Shown here: piece after piece, positions 27,193 to 35,856 of the stretch
How the letters are laid out: each line of letters begins with the position of its first letter
Numbering within the stretch: position 1 is the first letter of the stretch
NCBI GenBank assembly: GCA_913047795.1
Contig: CAJWTS010000040.1
Span: 1 to 36,433, forward strand
Direction: 5' to 3'
Source of the DNA: an uncultured Verrucomicrobiota bacterium
Lineage (GTDB): Bacteria; Verrucomicrobiota; Kiritimatiellia; CAJWTS01
Length of the DNA: 36,433 nucleotides
Notes under the pieces: generated by a model
What the model saw: the letters and a program-made list of their open reading frames with translations, nothing else
What the model was told of the DNA's origin: nothing
Database searches by the model: none
Made by a program: the position numbers and the translations under genes

Positions 27193-28760
27193 TGCGACGA
27201 TTGCACGGCACCGTTGGCGGACGCGAATTCGAGCTTTACGTCCTTCGGAAGCGACGCAGCGAACTCGCGCAAGACGGCACTTAACTCCGGCACAATCTCC
27301 GCGTTGAGCGCGTAGACCGCAACCGCATCCTTGAAGACCGTAATTTTTCGGCGACTGAGGTGCAGGGTCGCCAGCAGCTTCCAATTGTCGGGAATGGCCG
27401 CAAAGACGGAGGGGTAGATCATAGCAGCCTTGATGTCGTGTTTTTCGGCAAGGCGGTTCATCCATGCGGGACCGGTGTTCTCCCATTGCGCGCGCAGGGC
27501 TTCGATCGAGGACAGGCCGACCAGATCCAGCACGTATGCCTCGTTTCCGTATGTGACCCACCCGATATCGTTCACGGCGATCGGCTTGCGGTAGAACTGC
27601 GTCGCGAAGCGGTGCATTTGAAAATGCTGCTCGTATACGTTGTTCGAAGCCAGCGGCACGAGGCGCAGGTCGTAGATGTACGACCACGAGATCGCAAGCG
27701 TCATGGGAACGACCACCGCCGCGAGCTTCCAGCCGGGTTCCGACTGAACCCATGTGTTGATCGTGTCGCGGTGTAGGTAGATAAGTGTCAGCAGCAGCGC
27801 GCACCAGGCATAGATCTCGTAGCGATGAAACCACCCAAAGCGCCCGATGACCATGTGCAGTGCCAGGCCCAGGGCTGCGCTGCTCGCGAGAATACGGTCA
27901 TGCGGCGTCCGGTCGCGGCGCAGGGCGACTGCGATCAGGAGCACGATTCCCAGTGCGACCAGAATCCCCTGCGTGCGTGTGAGATTATCGAGCAGGTTTC
28001 GGAAGATGGAAAGCATGTCGCCTTTGCCCGCCACGGGGCCCGATTTGGCGACAACAGACGTCGGCACCGGATAGAGGTCGAGCGAGTGGAGGTAGGCCGA
28101 GAACGCGAGAAGCGCGACCCCGGTGACGATGGAGGCGATCCAGAATGCCTTCCAACGCCGGGTAAACAGGAGATAGAGGATCCCGATCGCAGACACGGCA
28201 GCGTTCTCGTAGCGAATGAGTGGCCCCACGATAATCGCTGCTAATAACCACCATGGGACGCGGTCCTTTGTGCCGATGTGGATGATTCCCAGCACGACGA
28301 CCGCTGTCGCCAGGATCTGCAGGCTATGTTCCATGCCTGTGAAGACGAGGCCAACGAGATTGGTTGCCAGGACGAGCAGGCATACGAGCAGATTCTGTCC
28401 TACGCGGGTCGCCGATCCGTTTCCGGAGGGCAGGGCCGCGGCCACGATTCGACTGAAGATGGCAATCGCGAGGGCTGCGGCGAGCAGGTTGAGTACAAGC
28501 GGCATGGTGGGCCCAAGCGCCGTTCCCGCAAGCGGTGCCAGCAGCAATGGCCAGAGGATGCTCGAGGCCGGAGCCGAATATTCCCCGGCGTTGACCCCGT
28601 AGTGGCCGCGCGCGACATTCTCCGCGAGGGCGAGGTGGATATAGGGATCGTCCAGCGTATAGGCCAGCTGCCCCTCGTTCAGGCGTAGTATCGCGACGAG
28701 CTCGATCGCACAGAGCACAAAGAAAAAGAGGGTCGGGATCAGCGCATTGCCATTGCGCAT
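27189..28760 (-). CDS. Polytopic membrane protein, GT-C type, with periplasmic C-terminal domain
   Basis: I place the start at ATG 28758-28760 (MRNGNALIPTLFFF) because GGAG lies eleven bases upstream and the first helix follows at once. ATGs at 28799 and 28859 would add 13 or 33 polar residues. The 523-residue product has the loop 'TLDDPYIHLALAENVARGHYGVNAGEYSAPASS', like the Asp-Asp loop of arabinofuranosyl/mannosyltransferase-like GT-C enzymes, about ten helices, and a soluble C-terminus. That domain contains 'AVNDIGWVTYGNEAYVLDLVGL', a motif shared with two other membrane proteins in this window. It should act at the outer face of the inner membrane. The stop overlaps the next gene's start. 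Confidence 0.75.
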   Translation of the reverse strand: MRNGNALIPTLFFFVLCAIELVAILRLNEGQLAYTLDDPYIHLALAENVARGHYGVNAGEYSAPASSILWPLLLAPLAGTALGPTMPLVLNLLAAALAIAIFSRIVAAALPSGNGSATRVGQNLLVCLLVLATNLVGLVFTGMEHSLQILATAVVVLGIIHIGTKDRVPWWLLAAIIVGPLIRYENAAVSAIGILYLLFTRRWKAFWIASIVTGVALLAFSAYLHSLDLYPVPTSVVAKSGPVAGKGDMLSIFRNLLDNLTRTQGILVALGIVLLIAVALRRDRTPHDRILASSAALGLALHMVIGRFGWFHRYEIYAWCALLLTLIYLHRDTINTWVQSEPGWKLAAVVVPMTLAISWSYIYDLRLVPLASNNVYEQHFQMHRFATQFYRKPIAVNDIGWVTYGNEAYVLDLVGLSSIEALRAQWENTGPAWMNRLAEKHDIKAAMIYPSVFAAIPDNWKLLATLHLSRRKITVFKDAVAVYALNAEIVPELSAVLREFAASLPKDVKLEFASANGAVQSSQ

Positions 28761-28874
28761 TGTGGAACGATCTCCGGATTGGATTGCGTCGATAGACATG
28801 GGCGCGAATTGCCCCGAAGAACGGGCCTCGTTCGCCGTAGGGCCGATTGTCAACGGCATCTGCTCGTGTGCTGA

Positions 28875-28903
28875 ATACTCCGTAAAGGGCTATCTGATGT
28901 CAA
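28875..28903 (-). promoter_or_regulatory. Candidate promoter of the 28760-24676 gene group
   Basis: On the minus strand a perfect TTGACA (28898-28903) is followed after 17 bases by GAGTAT (28875-28880), a poor -10 box. It sits in the divergent spacer. Transcription from here would start close to 28867, which argues against the ATG at 28859 as translation start and for one further downstream. Confidence 0.3.
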
Positions 28904-29006
28904 GTTCGACCGCGATTTCACGCGGTATGAACCCCTCATCCGATGGGGCCCTTCATTTTTATCTTTCGCCGCTGGTAGGGATGCGTATTCTGAGGCGCTC
29001 GAAAAA

Positions 29007-29033
29007 CCTGTCTTTGCGTAAAGGCGAAACAGG
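29007..29033 (+). promoter_or_regulatory. Hairpin just upstream of the aminotransferase start
   Basis: CCTGT, one bulged C, then TTTGC pair with GCGAA and ACAGG across a short loop (29007-29033), giving a ten-pair stem with one G-T pair. It ends 14 bases before the ATG at 29048 and so lies in the leader of that mRNA, where it could affect ribosome access. No T-run follows, so it is not a terminator. Confidence 0.3.
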
Positions 29034-29047
29034 CTCAGGTATTCTCT

Positions 29048-30154
29048 ATGGAAGATAGACTCCCATTGTTTTCACCCCATGTGACGGAAGCGGCGATAAC
29101 GGCTGTAACGGATACATTGCGAAGCCGCTGGATCGGGGAAGGCCCGAAGGTCGCGGTCTTCGAGGAGAAATTTGGTGGCCGATTTGCGCCCGGATACTCG
29201 GCTGTGGGAGTTGGCGCGGGCACTGATGCGGTACATCTGGCCTACCTGCTGGCGGGGATCGACGAGGGCGACGAGGTCATCACGACAATCTTTACCTGCA
29301 CCGCCACGAACACGCCGCTTCTTTATCAACGCGCAAAGATCGTATTCGCCGATGTGCAGGAGGACACGCTCAACATCGATCCTGACCACGTGCGCCGGCT
29401 CGTCAATGAGCGAACGAAGGCGATCGTATGCATGCCCTACGGCGGATTGCCCTGTGACATGCAGGAGTTGCAAGAGATCGCCTCGGAGAACGGCATCCCG
29501 CTGATAACGGACGCCGCCCACGCCTTCGGCGCGACGTACAAGGGTCAAGATCTTGCGCTTCTGTCCGATTTCACGGCGTACTCTTTCATGGCAATCAAGC
29601 ACATCACAACCGCTGACGGCGGCATGCTGGTGCTGCGTGAACGCGAACTGACCGACAAGGCCCGCCGCATGCGATGGTTCGGGATCGACCGCAGCGCGAA
29701 ACTGGAAGGCGGCTGGGACAATAATATTCGCGAAGTGGGATACAAGTATCAGATGACGGACATCGCCGCTGCGATGGGTTTGGCCGCTCTTGAGGACTTC
29801 GATCAGACATTGCGTCTGCGCCAGGGTTTCTTGCACGCATACGAGGAGCGTCTGCGTGATGTCGCAGGCGTCGATGTGGTTGGTAGTGGATACACCGACC
29901 GCGAGCACGCGGCATGGTTGTGTACGGTCTACGTCGATGACCGGGCGGGGCTGGAACGCAAGTTGAAGGAACACAATATCGACTCGAACCAGGTGCACTA
30001 CCGGAACGACCGCCACGACGTATTCGGAGGGCGGCGGCCTGATCTGCCCACGATGGATCGCGTCGAGGAGCGTTACCTGGTGTTGCCACTTCACACCCAG
30101 ATGGGCATCGGCGATGTTGAGCGCGTCTGTGACGTGCTTGCATCCGGTTGGTGA
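29048..30154 (+). CDS. DegT/DnrJ/EryC1/StrS family PLP-dependent sugar aminotransferase
   Basis: The 368-residue product begins MEDRLPLFSPHVTE, followed by 'TLRSRWIGEGPKVAVFEEKF', the usual N-terminal region of sugar aminotransferases. 'VGAGTDAVHLAYLLAGI' binds the cofactor phosphate. D155 in 'LITDAAHAFGA' should contact the PLP ring nitrogen, and K184 in 'YSFMAIKHITTADGGML' forms the Schiff base. 'WDNNIREVGYKYQMTDIAAAMGL' is also typical. It should transfer an amino group from glutamate to a keto-sugar nucleotide, making an amino or N-acylamino deoxysugar for the surface polymer. No partner dehydratase or epimerase is present in the window. It heads a plus-strand pair divergent from the 28760 group. 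Confidence 0.92.
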   Translation: MEDRLPLFSPHVTEAAITAVTDTLRSRWIGEGPKVAVFEEKFGGRFAPGYSAVGVGAGTDAVHLAYLLAGIDEGDEVITTIFTCTATNTPLLYQRAKIVFADVQEDTLNIDPDHVRRLVNERTKAIVCMPYGGLPCDMQELQEIASENGIPLITDAAHAFGATYKGQDLALLSDFTAYSFMAIKHITTADGGMLVLRERELTDKARRMRWFGIDRSAKLEGGWDNNIREVGYKYQMTDIAAAMGLAALEDFDQTLRLRQGFLHAYEERLRDVAGVDVVGSGYTDREHAAWLCTVYVDDRAGLERKLKEHNIDSNQVHYRNDRHDVFGGRRPDLPTMDRVEERYLVLPLHTQMGIGDVERVCDVLASGW

Positions 30155-30179
30155 TATCGCCGTCCACCACGATAGATCC

Positions 30180-31868
30180 GTGAACGATCAAACTTTATCT
30201 GCGGGAAACGGCGCGGACGGACCGTCGTATGATTCACGACACGGTCTGAACGGATTCGATGTCCTCGCTTTCGTCCTGATCCTGGCCATGGGCGTCTGTA
30301 CGATGCTGCAGCCGCGTATGATCAATGACGACGCGGCGATGTACTTGCACTGCGGGCAGTTCATCCTCGATGGCCAGCTGCCGTACCTGGACTTTATCGA
30401 ACTTAATCCGCCGTTCGTGATGTATCTCTTTGCCGTGCCGGCCATGATCGCCAAGCTGGTGCCACTCGATATCGTCCGAACCTTCTTTCTGTTTGTGACC
30501 CTCTATACGGCGGGTATGTACCTTGTCATGCGCCGCGGGTTGTCGCGGACGGGAATCGCGGCAGGCCACCTGAGCCTGATCCTCCTGATGTGGGTGGCGT
30601 ACTCAATGTGGGAATTGGAGAAGTTCGAGTTCGGTAAGAAAGAGCATCTCTTCGTTTTATTGTATCTGCCGGGATTTCTGCTGCGCTGGCGTCGATGGGA
30701 GGGGTATTCGATCGGTCGTATCGAAGCGGTCGTGCTCGGCCTGCTGGCCGGTGCGGCCGTCTGTATGAAGCCGCACTTTCTGATCATCGCGCTTCTGCCC
30801 GAACTTTACTGGCTGCTTATACATCGCCGGCTTCGCGCCGTGTTTGTCCCGGAGGTGTTTGCGCTCGCGGCGGTCGGGGCAGTCTACCTGGCGAGCCTGC
30901 TCCTGATGCCCGCCGCGCAGAAAACCGTGTTTTTCGACGAACTTGTTCCGCTTGTGGCGCAGGGATATGACATTCACAAGTACGCATCACTCAGGGAGTT
31001 CTTCGTTGATAATTTCCTGTTCTCTACCTACCGCAGTGTGCAGCGCGCGATACCGAGCCTGCTCGGTATCGGGGCACTGTTCGCGTTCCTTGTGCGTCCA
31101 GCCCGTGATGAACGGGTCTGGTCTCTTGCGCGTCCACTGGCGTGCCTGATGATCGGGGCTCTCATCGTTTATACGATGCAGATGCGGGGTTGGCCACAAC
31201 ACTACTCTCCCGCGCTTGCGGCAGGCTTGATGCTGGGCGCGATCTACATCTGCGCCGTGCGTTTTGTCGCGCCCGGTGATGCGGACGGACCCGGCTATCA
31301 CTGGATTGTGGGACGCCGTGCCGCCTGGACGATTGCGATCATTGTCGTTGTGGTCGGATGCACGGCGATGATCACGCGCAGATTGAAGAATCCGCCGTTT
31401 CCTTACGTCGATGACTTCGTGCGCGCAATTGAGTCCGACAGTCAGGATGGTGACGCGGTCGCCTTCGTCTCCGCGAGTGTCCTGCCGCAGTATCCGTCCT
31501 TGCTGCTGACGGATCGCCGCCCGGGCTTCCGATATCTCTGGAGTTTTCCGATCGCGATGTTCTACGAGGGCGCGACCACGGATGCCGACGGTGGCGTTCC
31601 GTATCACCGGGCCGAGGAGCAGTCGCCGGAAGAGAAGCGCTTTCTGGGGCGACTCGCGGAAGACATTGCGGAGCGTCAGCCCGCGCTCATTTTTGTCGAC
31701 GGAGACGGCTGGTGTTCCGGTTGCCCGGACGGATTCAACATAACGGTCTATCTCGAGACGATTGGATTCGTGGACGCACACATGCCCGGATATAGACGCG
31801 CGGGCATCGTTGGTGGATTTACGCGATATATTCGTGCATCACAAGTGCCGGCCGAGGCGTTGCCCTGA
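30180..31868 (+). CDS. Polytopic membrane protein, GT-C glycosyltransferase-like
   Basis: I choose GTG 30180 (26 bases after the aminotransferase stop), giving 562 residues; an in-frame start at 30114 would overlap that gene by 40 bases. The first helix (about 25-42) is followed by 'MINDDAAMYLHCGQFILDGQLPYLDFIELNPPF', a loop with paired Asp residues typical of GT-C enzymes. 'ELEKFEFGKKEHLFVLLYLPGFLLRWRR' follows. About ten helices fill the middle, and a soluble C-terminal domain (from about 410) contains 'DGDAVAFVSASVLPQYPSLLLTDRRPG'. 'GKKEHLF' is a recurring segment in uncharacterised membrane proteins of polysaccharide loci as I recall. It probably uses a lipid-linked sugar. Confidence 0.72.
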   Translation: MNDQTLSAGNGADGPSYDSRHGLNGFDVLAFVLILAMGVCTMLQPRMINDDAAMYLHCGQFILDGQLPYLDFIELNPPFVMYLFAVPAMIAKLVPLDIVRTFFLFVTLYTAGMYLVMRRGLSRTGIAAGHLSLILLMWVAYSMWELEKFEFGKKEHLFVLLYLPGFLLRWRRWEGYSIGRIEAVVLGLLAGAAVCMKPHFLIIALLPELYWLLIHRRLRAVFVPEVFALAAVGAVYLASLLLMPAAQKTVFFDELVPLVAQGYDIHKYASLREFFVDNFLFSTYRSVQRAIPSLLGIGALFAFLVRPARDERVWSLARPLACLMIGALIVYTMQMRGWPQHYSPALAAGLMLGAIYICAVRFVAPGDADGPGYHWIVGRRAAWTIAIIVVVVGCTAMITRRLKNPPFPYVDDFVRAIESDSQDGDAVAFVSASVLPQYPSLLLTDRRPGFRYLWSFPIAMFYEGATTDADGGVPYHRAEEQSPEEKRFLGRLAEDIAERQPALIFVDGDGWCSGCPDGFNITVYLETIGFVDAHMPGYRRAGIVGGFTRYIRASQVPAEALP

Positions 31869-31886
31869 AACGTGGGGACGCGCCTC
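31854..31886. terminator. Hairpin between convergent genes
   Basis: GAGGCGT (31854-31860) pairs with ACG..CCTC (to 31886, with a two-base bulge) and an inner CCC/GGG pair sits in the loop. It spans the 16-base gap between the convergent ends of the two membrane-protein genes. There is no T-run on either side, so factor-independent termination is uncertain. Confidence 0.25.
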
Positions 31887-33573
31887 ACTCGCGATTGGCG
31901 CGTCGGAACACGGCCAACAGGTAGCGCGAACCGGGAAATCCGTGTTCGAAGATGCGTTCGGCTCCGATGCGGTCGGCAAACGCTGTCAGGGGGCCCGGTT
32001 CACGCGAATCGTTGTGTTGAATGTAGTCTTTCTGAAAGGCGTCGCTCGCGTATAGCCACTCTTCGGTTGGGGTCCAGAAGCGAAATTCGGTATCGGCATC
32101 CAGCGGCGTGTACGAAACGCCGGGTGTTGAGAATACGATGACGACGACCTCCGGCTTTTTATCGAACACGTAGGCGGGGTCATACTTCTTCTTTAGGAAG
32201 CCGCCGGGACTCATGGCGATGAAGCGGTCCGTCAGTCCGCTGATATCGAGGATGCGATGATCCACGCAGCGGTAGGCGATCATGCCGATGTCCATCACGG
32301 CAATGGTGCCGCCCGCGGGAACGCCACCCGCAAGGACCCAGTCCGCGAGGGCGCCGTGCCCTGTTGCGTAGCCCTGTACGCGCGCGACCGACGTTGTGTA
32401 GAACTTGTTGCGATTGTGCGTCTGTCGTTTCCACAGCAGCGGGGTGTAAAGGACCGCGGCGAGCAACGCGAAGCGGAGCCCGTTGCGCAAGACCCTGCCT
32501 GCGATGAGTGCCCATCCGAGTATCACGACGACAGCCATGACGGGCAGGTAGGGCATCAACAGGCGATAGCCAATCATCCAGTCACCGTTGGTAAGGAACG
32601 GCAGACAGGTTCCCATGACACCCAGCACGATGATCGGGATGATCGGCCGCAGGCGGCGGATGTGCAGCAGGTAACCGGCGACCGCGAGAGCGATGCCCGG
32701 CAATCCCACGAAGAGCGCGAGCATGCCGTTGCCAACTTGCTCCCATTCGTCGGCGATCAACTCTTTCTTCGCGTAGTAGGTATTGGGTAGCCACTCGCCA
32801 TCGTAGGTGACGAGGCGAAAGGCCATCTGAGCGAGAAAGACAGCGGTGAAGATCACGCCGTTAAGGAGGAGTGCGCGCACCATTGGGTCGTTCCACAGAC
32901 GGCGAAACAACGATCCGCCTGCTTCGCGTGATGGACGAGAGGCGAGCAGCCAGGTCAGGGCCTGGGCGATCCAGAAGGCTGTAAAGAGAACGGCGCCTTC
33001 CGGGCGCGTCAGTGCCGCGCAGGCCAGGGCGATACCGGAGCCGTACCACCGTTGCCGATCAATTTCTTTTGTCCCCAGCAGGGCGCCGAGCGTGATGAAC
33101 ATCGCGAAGAAGCTTGTCTCAAGCCCGCTGGTGCTGTTGAAGGCGAATGCCGGCGCGACAGCGACAATGCCGGCGGCGGCCAGGCCCCAATAGGCGGCAT
33201 GCGTATCGAGCCGAGGGAGCCGGCCAGCGAGCAGGCGGGTCAGCAGGAAGCTGAACACGACACAGAGTGCGCCCGAGACGACCCCGATTGTCTTGGAGAC
33301 GACCGGGGCGCAGGCCCAGCCCAAGATCTTCATCGCCGCGGCCAGCAACGACATCAACAGGAAATTCGTGTAGCCCTCGACGTGCTCGCCGATGTTGAAA
33401 AAGGGACCGTGACCGGCGGCAAGAAAGCGGCTGTAGCGGTAGGTGATGTAGGCGTCGTCGTTGATGTAGTGCCAGTAATAGCCCGCCTGTGCCAGGTAGA
33501 TGCCGACAAGGGCAGCCAATCCGACCAGGGGCAACCATCGATGCTGTTCCTCGGATCCGACTTCTTCAGTCAC
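31885..33573 (-). CDS. GT-C glycosyltransferase-like membrane protein with periplasmic C-terminal domain
   Basis: The 562-residue product starts at GTG 33571-33573, overlapping the previous stop by eight bases (GTGACTGA). ATGs at 33585 or 33597 are alternatives. The first loop 'INDDAYITYRYSRFLAAGHGPFFNIGEHVEGYTNFLLM' closely follows the pattern 'DDAYITYRYA.N...G.G.VFN.GE.VEGYTNFLW' of AftB-like arabinofuranosyltransferases and relatives, with the catalytic-type Asp-Asp. 'ETSFFAMFITLGAL' and 'LTRPEGAVLF' are also typical. About ten helices follow. The soluble C-terminal domain contains 'AVMDIGMIAYRCVDHRILDISGLTD', matching the motif in the 27189 protein. It should transfer a sugar from a polyprenyl-phosphate donor in the periplasm. 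Confidence 0.8.
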   Translation of the reverse strand: MTEEVGSEEQHRWLPLVGLAALVGIYLAQAGYYWHYINDDAYITYRYSRFLAAGHGPFFNIGEHVEGYTNFLLMSLLAAAMKILGWACAPVVSKTIGVVSGALCVVFSFLLTRLLAGRLPRLDTHAAYWGLAAAGIVAVAPAFAFNSTSGLETSFFAMFITLGALLGTKEIDRQRWYGSGIALACAALTRPEGAVLFTAFWIAQALTWLLASRPSREAGGSLFRRLWNDPMVRALLLNGVIFTAVFLAQMAFRLVTYDGEWLPNTYYAKKELIADEWEQVGNGMLALFVGLPGIALAVAGYLLHIRRLRPIIPIIVLGVMGTCLPFLTNGDWMIGYRLLMPYLPVMAVVVILGWALIAGRVLRNGLRFALLAAVLYTPLLWKRQTHNRNKFYTTSVARVQGYATGHGALADWVLAGGVPAGGTIAVMDIGMIAYRCVDHRILDISGLTDRFIAMSPGGFLKKKYDPAYVFDKKPEVVVIVFSTPGVSYTPLDADTEFRFWTPTEEWLYASDAFQKDYIQHNDSREPGPLTAFADRIGAERIFEHGFPGSRYLLAVFRRANRE

Positions 33574-35107
33574 GGCGCATTCCATCCAGCAGATCATGTT
33601 CGCTCATTGCGTCGATAAGATACTCCGTAAACAGCGTATGTCCAAACGACGAGAGATGCACGAAGTCCCACCACAGGAAACCATCATCGTAGCGTTCCGC
33701 CAGCCGGGAATGCATGTCGAGCAGGGCTACGCTGTGTTCGCTTGCGACGGACTTGACGACTTCGTGCTTCTTGAGCAGGTAGTCCGTGTCGTGTTCGATC
33801 GAATTCGGTTCAGCTATCAACAGGACGCGTGCGGCAATGGATCGCGCCGAGCGGATAAGTTCATCAAGGTTGGCGCGTAGCGTATCGGTCTGCTGGTCAT
33901 TGCTGGCTAGGTTAATAACGACGAGGTCGGGCTTCAGTTTGATCCATTCTTCTTTGAAGATCTTGAGCAGCATGATCGAGTCGACAGCGGGAACGCCGCC
34001 GTTGACGCACTCGGCCACGATCCCGTGGTCCGCTCGAAGCCGCGCGGCAAGTCGTTTGGCAAAGACGTGATCGGCTTCCGCTGCGCCGGCACCCCATGTT
34101 TGCGACGTTCCGATCAGGAGGATTCGCGCAACGCCGGGACGACGTTCGGTGTCCATTTCGTTCCGTATGCGCTGGCGCACGCCGTCGGCTGACCAGCTCT
34201 TGTATCTGGATTCGGACGCTTGCATCTGAAAGGTCAGCTTGGGGTAGAACTGGACGATATAGGGCGCGAAGCGTACGGCGCCGCCTGCGGCGATGGTCAG
34301 CATGACGTTCAGCATAACGAGACGCAGTATCTTTGTGCGGGCGCCGTCGCGATCGCGCGCAAAGAGAATCGCGAGAACGCAGCCGTTGATCATCAGCGCA
34401 AGCCCCATGCCGATGGCGGTGAGTCCCGGCGCGCCCGCGTGGCGCCGAAAGGATTCCTTCAGGACAAGTCCTTCCGGCCCCTCCACCCGCACATCATCAA
34501 CAAAGACATCGTTGCGCCCGCTCCGAAAACCGATCGACTGTAACCCGGTGTTCCGTTCCTTCCATGCGACGACATTCTCTCCGTTTAGTACGAGCGCTGT
34601 GCCCGAACGTGACCAGGCGATTTCTGCGTGGTGCCATTGCGCGGGTGCGAGCAGCGCCGGTGTCATCGGGGTCTTCGTCATGAAAGCGCCTGCCGAGCTT
34701 GCACGGAAGCGCATGCAGGGAAAGCGGGGGTCGCTGCTTAAGCGGAAGCCGGAGAAGCCGTCGGCGGTGCGATTGAACGTTACGACAAGATATGCATTTG
34801 ATGCCGGCCGGAAGTTGAAGGTGAGCTTCGTAGCGGGGATCGGTTCGTGGTAGATGACTTCCTGGAAACCCCACCACGCGCCCAGGTTGAGATTGCCGCG
34901 CGCGAGAGCCTGGCGCCGATGAATGAACGCCCGTTTGCCGGGCACGCCCATTTCGAGCGTTGTCTTGGTTGATATCCAGTCGCCGTTGTTGTGCAGCGTA
35001 TTGCGCGAGAGCATGTAGAAGCGGGCCAGGAGGGCGCCGTACGTCAGGGCCAGCACGACGCAGATGATGACGAGGTCCTGATTCTGCTTCCAGGCAGACG
35101 TCTTCAT
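33566..35107 (-). CDS. SGNH-type hydrolase with inserted jelly-roll-like domain
   Basis: The 513-residue product starts at ATG 35105-35107 in an ATGA overlap with the acyltransferase stop. After one membrane helix (about 11-30), residues about 60-215 form a beta-rich region ('AQWHHAEIAWSRSGTALVLNGENVVAW') like laminin-G/concanavalin-type carbohydrate-binding modules. Two more helices follow (about 228-250 and 258-278). The hydrolase part shows 'LLIGTSQTWGAG' (331-341), where block I reads GTS instead of GDS with the nucleophile at S335. It also shows 'CVNGGVPAVDS' (block II), 'LASNDQQ' (block III) and 'WDFVHLSSFGH' (block V). It is probably a periplasmic glycan O-acyl esterase or transferase. 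It is second of a minus-strand operon with the hexapeptide acyltransferase. Confidence 0.82.
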   Translation of the reverse strand: MKTSAWKQNQDLVIICVVLALTYGALLARFYMLSRNTLHNNGDWISTKTTLEMGVPGKRAFIHRRQALARGNLNLGAWWGFQEVIYHEPIPATKLTFNFRPASNAYLVVTFNRTADGFSGFRLSSDPRFPCMRFRASSAGAFMTKTPMTPALLAPAQWHHAEIAWSRSGTALVLNGENVVAWKERNTGLQSIGFRSGRNDVFVDDVRVEGPEGLVLKESFRRHAGAPGLTAIGMGLALMINGCVLAILFARDRDGARTKILRLVMLNVMLTIAAGGAVRFAPYIVQFYPKLTFQMQASESRYKSWSADGVRQRIRNEMDTERRPGVARILLIGTSQTWGAGAAEADHVFAKRLAARLRADHGIVAECVNGGVPAVDSIMLLKIFKEEWIKLKPDLVVINLASNDQQTDTLRANLDELIRSARSIAARVLLIAEPNSIEHDTDYLLKKHEVVKSVASEHSVALLDMHSRLAERYDDGFLWWDFVHLSSFGHTLFTEYLIDAMSEHDLLDGMRRD

Positions 35108-35787
35108 GGGGAGTCGCGAGCAATAATCCGCTTGGCGTCCCATGTGATGTTCTCTCTTACCACCCGGCCCGGATTGCCGGCGATCACGACGCCGTCATCT
35201 TCGAACGATTTCGTTACAACGGATCCTGCCGCTACAACGGAGTGGGTCGCGATTGAAACGCCCTTCAGAATGATGCAGTGCGCCGCGACCCAGACGTGGT
35301 CGGCGATGTTGACGTCCCGGGCGGGGTTGATCCGCTTTCCTGTTGAGGCATCGAGAATGGAGTGCGCGTCGCTACATCGCACATCGATGTCGTAAGCGAA
35401 GAGGCAGGCCTGGCCGATTCGGATGGAAGACCCGGGTTCAGCGGTGCTGAGCTTGACGCTCCCGAAATAGCTCCGGTCGCCGATTTCGATTCGTCCGTCC
35501 TGGTCCTCCATGCAGAGTTCGGCGTACTCCTCGAAGATACAGCCCTTTCCGATATGGCAAACATGCCCGTTGCCCTGGATCGAGATCGAAACATTCTTAA
35601 GGACGCAGTCCGGTTCGACCGTCACCCGGTTGTTATCGCCCGTGATGGCTATCTTTACGTTCTTGCTCTCGGGATTGGCGAGTTGGACGGTGTTACCCGT
35701 GCCGTTGATCCGTTGATCGATCGTGTGACACGATGCCCCGCACAGTGCCCGGCAGCCGCGCCGTATCATTCTCAACATACGCTTCAA
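35104..35787 (-). CDS. Hexapeptide-repeat (left-handed beta-helix) acyltransferase
   Basis: The 227-residue product starts at TTG 35785-35787, chosen because a perfect AGGAGG (35795-35800) lies seven bases upstream; the next ATG is 16 bases from it, too far. A basic N-terminus (KRMLRMIRRG) precedes a beta-helix made of imperfect hexapeptide repeats ('VKIAITGDNNRVTVEP', 'VSISIQGNGHVCHIGKG'). The segment 'VRCSDAHSILDASTGKRINPARDVNIADHVWVAAHCIILKGVSI' is the acetyl-CoA-site region of CatB/WbbJ-like transferases, with likely catalytic His in 'SDAHSI'. It ends in 'GVVIAGNPGRVVRENI'. It should acetylate a sugar hydroxyl or amine in the cytosol, and could act after the DegT aminotransferase. Confidence 0.9.
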   Translation of the reverse strand: MKRMLRMIRRGCRALCGASCHTIDQRINGTGNTVQLANPESKNVKIAITGDNNRVTVEPDCVLKNVSISIQGNGHVCHIGKGCIFEEYAELCMEDQDGRIEIGDRSYFGSVKLSTAEPGSSIRIGQACLFAYDIDVRCSDAHSILDASTGKRINPARDVNIADHVWVAAHCIILKGVSIATHSVVAAGSVVTKSFEDDGVVIAGNPGRVVRENITWDAKRIIARDSP

Positions 35788-35794
35788 GTGTTTT

Positions 35795-35800
35795 CCTCCT
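35795..35800 (-). promoter_or_regulatory. Ribosome-binding site that fixes a TTG start
   Basis: AGGAGG on the minus strand, seven bases before the TTG start codon at 35787. Most genes in this window have weak or no Shine-Dalgarno, so this strong site in front of a rare start codon is informative for annotation. Confidence 0.7.
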
Positions 35801-35856
35801 GTCCGTTCTTTACATCGAGGAGTGCTCAGACTCGTATCGATCGTACGCGGTCATGA

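Noticed and set aside
27193..27834. Long N-terminal extension of the 25816-27192 gene
   Set aside because: Overlaps the 3' part of the neighbouring gene on the same strand; the ATGA overlap is the natural coupled start.
29072..30094. 340-codon minus-strand frame opposite the aminotransferase gene
   Set aside because: The plus-strand frame contains all PLP-site motifs; the antisense frame has none.
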